This document shows, piece after piece, positions 59,760 through 64,000 of a DNA stretch of 64,000 nucleotides. The number at the start of each line of letters is the position of its first letter. The stretch's first letter is position 1. This DNA comes from an uncultured Paracoccaceae bacterium (GTDB lineage Bacteria > Pseudomonadota > Alphaproteobacteria > Rhodobacterales > Rhodobacteraceae): contig CANMMF010000005.1 of NCBI GenBank assembly GCA_947498985.1, positions 124,001 through 188,000 of the forward strand, given 5' to 3'. Both the position numbers and the translations under genes were made by a program. The notes beneath the pieces are model-generated. The model was not told where the DNA came from. It made no database searches and was given only the letters and a program-made list of their open reading frames with translations.

Positions 59760-60746
59760 TCACGAAGCGACCTGGTTCGCAAGTTCGCTCAGATGGGCGG
59801 CACAGCCGGTCAGCGCCGCGTAATCGTCGGTCATGACGCTGACCGGGAATTGCTGCATGAAACGCCCGAAGCGGCCCTTGTCGGTGAAGGCCTGCTCGAA
59901 GCCCTGGCCCAGCAGATGCGGCGCGAAATGACGGGTCACGCCGCCGCAAAGGTAGATGCCGCCGAAGGGCAACGTGATTAGCGCCAGGTTGCCCGCATAG
60001 CGCCCGAGCATGCGCACGAAATAGGCCACGGCGCGTTTGGCCTGCGGGTCGTCATCGGCAAAGGCCTGCATCAGCGCATCCGGCTCCAGCGGCGTGCCCC
60101 GACCGTCCTCGTCGCAGATCCAGGCGTGCAGATTGGCAAAGCCGCGGCCCGACAGGATCTCTTCGATACCCGGTGTGCCGTGGCGTTTTGCGAGCCATTT
60201 CAGCAGGCGCAACTCTTCTTCGGACTGCACCGGGATCGAGATGTGGCCCGCCTCGGCGGGAGGCACCAGCGTCTGGTTGCCCAGCCGGAACACCGGTGCG
60301 GCATTGAGCCCGGTGCCCACACCCACAACCAGCCGCGCGGCCTGCTCGCTGGCCTGCTGGCCCGCGATCAGCGTCTCCACGCTGTCGGCGCCAAGATGGG
60401 ACAGCGCGTGGCCCTGCGCCTGCAGATCGTTGAGCACCGACACAAGCGTCGCGCCGGTGGCCTCCGAGATTGTCTCGCGCGCGATCTCCCAGTCGCGATT
60501 GGTCAGCCGGCCGACCCCGTCGCGCACCGGACCTGCCACCGCGACGCAGGCGGCTTCGGGCGTCTCGTCGCTCTGGGCCATGTAGGCCTGCAGCACCGAC
60601 AGCAGCGACGGGTGTTCGGAGTTGCGAAACCGGCGGATCGTGCCGCGCTGCACCTCGGCGCCGCGGCTCAGCGCGACGCGCGTGTTGGTGCCGCCCACAT
60701 CGGCGACAAGCGCCAGACGGATCGGGGCAGGGGCGTCAGAGGTCAT
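59760..60746 (-). CDS. glk: Glucokinase
   Basis: A 328-residue ATP-dependent glucokinase of the bacterial Glk family. It shows LVADVGGTNTRVALS (phosphate-1), AVAGPV, VLNDLQAQGHAL with the catalytic Asp, VVGVGTGLNAA, EAGHISIPVQ and CGGVTRHFAPHLL. It phosphorylates glucose released from disaccharides for the Entner-Doudoroff or pentose phosphate routes. It starts 4 bases after the beta-glucosidase stop, so it is co-transcribed with bgl and the LacI regulator. Confidence 0.94.
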   Translation of the reverse strand: MTSDAPAPIRLALVADVGGTNTRVALSRGAEVQRGTIRRFRNSEHPSLLSVLQAYMAQSDETPEAACVAVAGPVRDGVGRLTNRDWEIARETISEATGATLVSVLNDLQAQGHALSHLGADSVETLIAGQQASEQAARLVVGVGTGLNAAPVFRLGNQTLVPPAEAGHISIPVQSEEELRLLKWLAKRHGTPGIEEILSGRGFANLHAWICDEDGRGTPLEPDALMQAFADDDPQAKRAVAYFVRMLGRYAGNLALITLPFGGIYLCGGVTRHFAPHLLGQGFEQAFTDKGRFGRFMQQFPVSVMTDDYAALTGCAAHLSELANQVAS

Positions 60747-60749
60747 CGG

Positions 60750-62069
60750 TCAGCCTTTCAGAGCACGGGCAAGCGCGTGGTAGGAGGATTTCGGCGTGCG
60801 TTCAAGGCTGTCGAAATCCACATGCACCAGACCAAAGCGTTTCTCGTATCCCAGCGCCCATTCGTAATTGTCCAGCAGCGACCAGAGGAAATAGCCGCGA
60901 ACCGGCGCGCCATCGGCAATCGCGCGCAGCACCGCGTCGAGATGCGCCTCCACATAGGCGATGCGGTTGGGGTCGTCGACCGCACCGTCCCTGATCCGGT
61001 CCGGGGCCGCCATGCCGTTTTCGGTGACGTATAGCGGCAGGTCGCCTGTATAGTCGCGTGCCGTGCGGGTGAGGAAGTTGTAAAGCCCGTCGGGATAGAT
61101 CTCCCAATCCATGAAGGTCTTGGGCAGCGGGCCTTCGACTTCCTGATGATGCGGCCAGGGGCCGTCCGCCGGGGCGATGAGCTTGCGGGTGTAATAGTTG
61201 ATGCCGCACCAGTCGATCGGGCTCTGGATGGTCCCGAAATCGTCCTGCCAGTTCTGCGGCAGATGCGGCTCCAGCCCGTCCAGCACGTTTTGCGGGTAGA
61301 TGCCCTTCATCACCGCGCCGAGATACCAGCGGTTGTAATAGCCGTCGTAAAGATCGGCGGCGGCGCGGGCGTCGTCGCTGTCATCGGCGGGCGTCGCCCA
61401 TTCCATGTTGAAGACACCGCCCAGATTGCTCATGCCCAGCCCGCGCATGGTCTGGATCGCCGTGCCATGCGCCAGCAGCACGTGATGCATGGCACGCGCC
61501 GTGGCGCGGATGTCGCGCAGGCCCGGGGCGTGATGGCCGAGGAAATGGCTGATCCAGGCAACGCACCAGGGCTCATTTATCGGGGCCACCGAATACATCC
61601 GGTCGCCGATCCGGCCCATGATGGTTTCGGTGAAATCGCCGAACCAGCTTGCCACGTCGCGGTTGCGCCAGCCGCCGAGATCGGCGAGCGCCGAGGGCAG
61701 TTCCCAATGATAAAGCGTGGCGCAGGGCTTGATGCCGCGGTCCAGCATCGCGTCGGTCAACCGGTCGTAGAAATCCAGGCCCTCCGGGTTGACGCTGCGG
61801 CCGTCGGGCATCACCCGCGCCCAGGAGGTGGAGAACCGGTAGCAGTCGAAACCTGCCGCCGCCACGAGGTCGAGATCGGCCTCGAAGCGGTGGTAGTGAT
61901 CGCAGGCGCGGTCGCCGTTTTCAGCGCGCACCACGTTGCCCGGGGTCGCGGCAAAATCGTCCCAATGGGTGCGGCCCGCGCCGCCGAAACCATGGCCCTC
62001 GATCTGGTAGCTGGAGGTGGAGGCTCCGAATAGGAAGCCGTCGGGAAAATCGGCGCGGGTCTGTTTCAT
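60750..62069 (-). CDS. Beta-glucosidase, glycoside hydrolase family 1
   Basis: A 439-residue GH1 enzyme, cytoplasmic (no signal peptide). The N-terminal signature is FLFGASTSSYQIEG. The acid/base Glu166 lies in NEPWCV and the nucleophile Glu350 in YVTENG. It cleaves beta-glucosides and related disaccharides to give glucose for the adjacent glucokinase. The start at 62069 gives the usual N-terminus. Middle gene of lacI-bgl-glk. Its presence beside an alpha-glucoside type transporter gene is common in this group but leaves the true sugar open. Confidence 0.95.
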   Translation of the reverse strand: MKQTRADFPDGFLFGASTSSYQIEGHGFGGAGRTHWDDFAATPGNVVRAENGDRACDHYHRFEADLDLVAAAGFDCYRFSTSWARVMPDGRSVNPEGLDFYDRLTDAMLDRGIKPCATLYHWELPSALADLGGWRNRDVASWFGDFTETIMGRIGDRMYSVAPINEPWCVAWISHFLGHHAPGLRDIRATARAMHHVLLAHGTAIQTMRGLGMSNLGGVFNMEWATPADDSDDARAAADLYDGYYNRWYLGAVMKGIYPQNVLDGLEPHLPQNWQDDFGTIQSPIDWCGINYYTRKLIAPADGPWPHHQEVEGPLPKTFMDWEIYPDGLYNFLTRTARDYTGDLPLYVTENGMAAPDRIRDGAVDDPNRIAYVEAHLDAVLRAIADGAPVRGYFLWSLLDNYEWALGYEKRFGLVHVDFDSLERTPKSSYHALARALKG

Positions 62070-62077
62070 GGAAGTCC

Positions 62078-63103
62078 TCAGGATGGGGCAGGGCCGGTGG
62101 AGGCGCCGATGATCAGTTCGGCCTCCAGCATTTCCTGCATCGGGCCGCAATCGGGTGTGTCGATCAGTTGCAGCAGCATTTCGGCCACGCGGATCCCGGC
62201 GCTGCGCACCGAAGAGCGGGTGGCAGTGAAGATCGGCACCTCCTGGCCATTGTTGAGCGAGCTCAGATCGTCGTCATGGGTGATCACCGAGACGTCGCGC
62301 CCAAGCTCCAGACCGGCGGCCGCGATGGCGCGGCGCACCCCGATGGCGGTGATGATCGAGGCGACGAGGATCGCGGTCGGGGCCCTGTCCTGCGCCAGCA
62401 TCTCGGAGGTGGTGCGGAACCCGTAGGCCTCGGTCATCTCGTCGGAGGTCATCAGCCGCGGATCGGCGGCGATGCCGCGGGCCTGCAACGCCGAAAGATA
62501 GCCCAGACGGCGGCGATGGGCGAAATCCATGTTCTCCGGCCCGTTGATCAGCGCGATGCGCACATGGCCCAGATCGAGCAGGAAGTCGGTGGCACGCTGG
62601 AAGGCGCCGGTGTTGTTGGTGTCGAGCCAGCTGTAAGGCGCGGTCTCTTCGGAGGCGCGGCCATGCACGACAAACGGCAGACCAAGCTCATTGAGCAGCG
62701 CGATGCGCGGCTCCACCATGCGCGGCGCGCTGACCAGAATGCCGTCCACCGTGCCGCGCGCCTTGATCTTGCGGTAATGCGCGGCTTCCTTGTCATCCTC
62801 GACGAGGCTCAGCACCATGTCATAGCCCGCGCTGGAATATGTCTCGCCGACACCGGCGATGAAATCGCCGAAGATCGGGTTCACCATCTCCTGTTTGTGG
62901 CTGACCTTGAGCACGTGACCGATGGCAAAGGCCCGCCCCGTGGCGAGCCCCTTGGCGCGCGCATTCGGGCTGTAGTTCAGGGACCTGGCAGCATCGAGCA
63001 CGCGGCGCCGTGTGGCCTCGTTGACCTCCGGATAGCCGTTCAGCGCACGGCTCACCGTGGTCTGCGACAGGCTCAGATGTTGCGACAGCTCTTTGAGGTT
63101 CAT
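62078..63103 (-). CDS. aglR: LacI family transcriptional repressor (AglR-like)
   Basis: A 341-residue regulator. The HTH is NLKELSQHLSLSQTTVSRALNGYPEVNEATRRRVLDAARSLNYSPNARAKGLATGRAF, and the periplasmic-binding-protein-like effector domain follows (IGHVLKVSHK...DGILVSAPRMVEPRIALLNELGLPFVVHGRAS). Divergent from aglE, with matching 14-bp palindromes near both starts, so it probably represses both units and is released by the sugar. ATG at 63103 is used; an ATG three codons upstream (63112) is equally possible. The agl name rests on synteny and similarity. Confidence 0.9.
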   Translation of the reverse strand: MNLKELSQHLSLSQTTVSRALNGYPEVNEATRRRVLDAARSLNYSPNARAKGLATGRAFAIGHVLKVSHKQEMVNPIFGDFIAGVGETYSSAGYDMVLSLVEDDKEAAHYRKIKARGTVDGILVSAPRMVEPRIALLNELGLPFVVHGRASEETAPYSWLDTNNTGAFQRATDFLLDLGHVRIALINGPENMDFAHRRRLGYLSALQARGIAADPRLMTSDEMTEAYGFRTTSEMLAQDRAPTAILVASIITAIGVRRAIAAAGLELGRDVSVITHDDDLSSLNNGQEVPIFTATRSSVRSAGIRVAEMLLQLIDTPDCGPMQEMLEAELIIGASTGPAPS

Positions 63104-63115
63104 GGTCACCATGGG

Positions 63116-63129
63116 CCAAAGCGCTTCGG
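63116..63129. promoter_or_regulatory. LacI-type operator near the repressor start
   Basis: CCAAAGCGCTTCGG, differing at one base from the perfect palindrome at 63271. It sits 13 bases upstream of the repressor start, suggesting autorepression. Confidence 0.72.
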
Positions 63130-63270
63130 ATTTGTCAAGGTCGCGCCTGCAATCATGCGTGAACGCGCACCTGGCGGCGCAACCCTTAGCTGCGGCGCAG
63201 CGAAATTTTCATTGGTAATTCCGAAGCGAGTCATTGACACTCAAAAGCACATCGGATTGTGTGCGCCAAT

Positions 63271-63284
63271 CCAAAGCGCTTTGG
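63271..63284. promoter_or_regulatory. LacI-type operator upstream of aglE
   Basis: CCAAAGCGCTTTGG, a perfect 14-bp palindrome with the central CG of LacI-family operators, ~60 bases before the aglE ATG and 32 bases after a TTGACA hexamer (63234-63239). It is a likely roadblock or promoter-proximal operator. Confidence 0.82.
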
Positions 63285-63345
63285 AACAAAGAGCGCAAAC
63301 GGACCAAAAACGCGATTGAACGCGAAATATCTGGGAGGATATCCA

Positions 63346-64000
63346 ATGAAAAAGTCCTATCTTCTTGGGGCGGCTGCGGCAGCTTTATGCGCCGGTCCGG
63401 CCAGCGCCGAGCAATTGACCGTGTTTGGCCCGTGGCTTGGCCCCGACCAGGCGGTTGTGGAAAAGGTTCTGGGCGCGTTTGCCGAACAATCCGGTCACGA
63501 TGTCAGCTATGTGGGCTCCGACAGCATGGAGCAGCAGATCGTCGTCGACGCCGAAGCAGGCTCCGCGCCCAATGTGGCGGTCTTCCCACAGCCGGGTCTG
63601 GCCGCCGACATGGCCGGTCGCGGATTTCTGACACCGCTGAAGGACGGCACTGCCGACTGGATCAGGGAAAACTACGCCGCCGGTCAGTCCTGGGTCGATC
63701 TGGGCACCTATGCGGGCCCCGATGGCGAGGAGAGCCTTTACGGCTTTTTCTACAAGGTCGATGTGAAATCGCTGGTCTGGTACATCCCGGAAAACTTCGA
63801 GGACATGGGCTATGACGTGCCCGAATCGATGGAAGAGCTCAAGGCGCTGACCGACCAGATGGTCGATGATGGCGAGACGCCGTGGTGCATCGGTCTGGGT
63901 TCCGGCGGGGCCACCGGCTGGCCTGCAACCGACTGGGTCGAGGACATGATGCTGCGAACGCAGCCGCCCGAAGTCTACGACGAATGGGTCAGCAACGAGC
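63346..64000 (+). CDS. aglE: Alpha-glucoside ABC transporter substrate-binding protein, 3'-truncated
   Basis: The first 218 residues of an extracellular solute-binding protein; the gene runs past the window end. Signal peptide MKKSYLLGAAAAALCAGPASA. The mature part (EQLTVFGPWLGPDQAVVEKVLGAFAEQSGHDVSYVGSDSMEQQIVVDAEAGSAPNVAVFPQPG) matches AglE, the periplasmic alpha-glucoside (maltose, sucrose, trehalose) receptor. GGGAGG precedes the ATG by 7 bases. The permease and ATPase genes presumably follow outside the window. Confidence 0.9.
   Translation, partial: MKKSYLLGAAAAALCAGPASAEQLTVFGPWLGPDQAVVEKVLGAFAEQSGHDVSYVGSDSMEQQIVVDAEAGSAPNVAVFPQPGLAADMAGRGFLTPLKDGTADWIRENYAAGQSWVDLGTYAGPDGEESLYGFFYKVDVKSLVWYIPENFEDMGYDVPESMEELKALTDQMVDDGETPWCIGLGSGGATGWPATDWVEDMMLRTQPPEVYDEWVSNE

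Overview
This 64 kb window is high-GC, densely coded chromosomal DNA from an alphaproteobacterium, most likely a Rhodobacterales (Roseobacter-group) species. The inference rests on family content, not on a marker tree: a DUF2927 lipoprotein, a TrcR/DUF1013 cell-cycle regulator, an assimilatory sulfur operon of the order cysG-DUF2849-cysI-cysH-DUF934-fpr, a DctBD-controlled TRAP dicarboxylate transporter, an AglR/AglE alpha-glucoside locus, a DksA with a degenerate zinc finger, and intergenic GC-rich hairpin repeats. No insertion sequence, prophage, CRISPR array or plasmid backbone was seen. The window is cut inside genes at both ends.

Layout. 1-11 kb: end of glutaryl-CoA dehydrogenase; a PhzS-like flavoprotein monooxygenase overlapping an IlvD/Edd dehydratase; a DEAD-box helicase; two tandem family-2 glycosyltransferases, one with an extra N-terminal domain; tgt; a sulfotransferase-like protein. 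11-20 kb: lon behind a heat-shock type promoter, an HU-like protein with a histone-like tail, two tRNA-Val genes flanking a soxR locus with a SoxR box, a CoxE-like VWA protein, a small membrane protein/DUF2927/GNAT operon. 20-31 kb: rpmG, the RNase P RNA, an alpha/beta-hydrolase lacking its nucleophile, an AEC carrier, a MoxR ATPase, dksA, another flavoprotein monooxygenase, XdhC plus a molybdopterin-binding protein, RNase T2, trcR, infC (apparent AUA start) and an Ala/Glu-rich membrane-anchored protein.

31-45 kb: sulfate assimilation, in which siroheme synthase feeds sulfite reductase, CysH supplies sulfite, and Fpr with a ferredoxin probably supplies electrons in place of CysJ. A divergent Lrp-type regulator and dyad sites lie at the promoter. 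Then come a P450, dctB-dctD and dctP-dctQ-dctM with palindromic sites upstream of dctP. 45-57 kb: tpiA, two Fe-S assembly genes, a RimB-RimK fusion, pirin, an orphan LuxR regulator, a polysaccharide deacetylase, duplicated tRNA-Asp, two cell-wall enzymes (DUF882 and a YcbB-type L,D-transpeptidase), and lpxD followed by a dedicated ACP and a ketoacyl synthase. 57-64 kb: enolase, a DMT transporter with three DnaA-box-like 12-mers upstream, then glk, bgl and a LacI regulator divergent from aglE, with matching operators: a sugar uptake and hydrolysis locus.

The most notable signals are the non-AUG infC start, the SoxR box driving a DUF1127 micro-operon, a DctD with a decayed AAA+ domain beside intact operator palindromes, the nucleophile-less hydrolase, the RimB-RimK fusion, the glycosyltransferase pair, the Ala/Glu-rich envelope protein, the lpxD-ACP-KAS unit and the tandem DnaA-box-like array. 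No clearly new multi-gene system was proven; the best candidates are given as findings.
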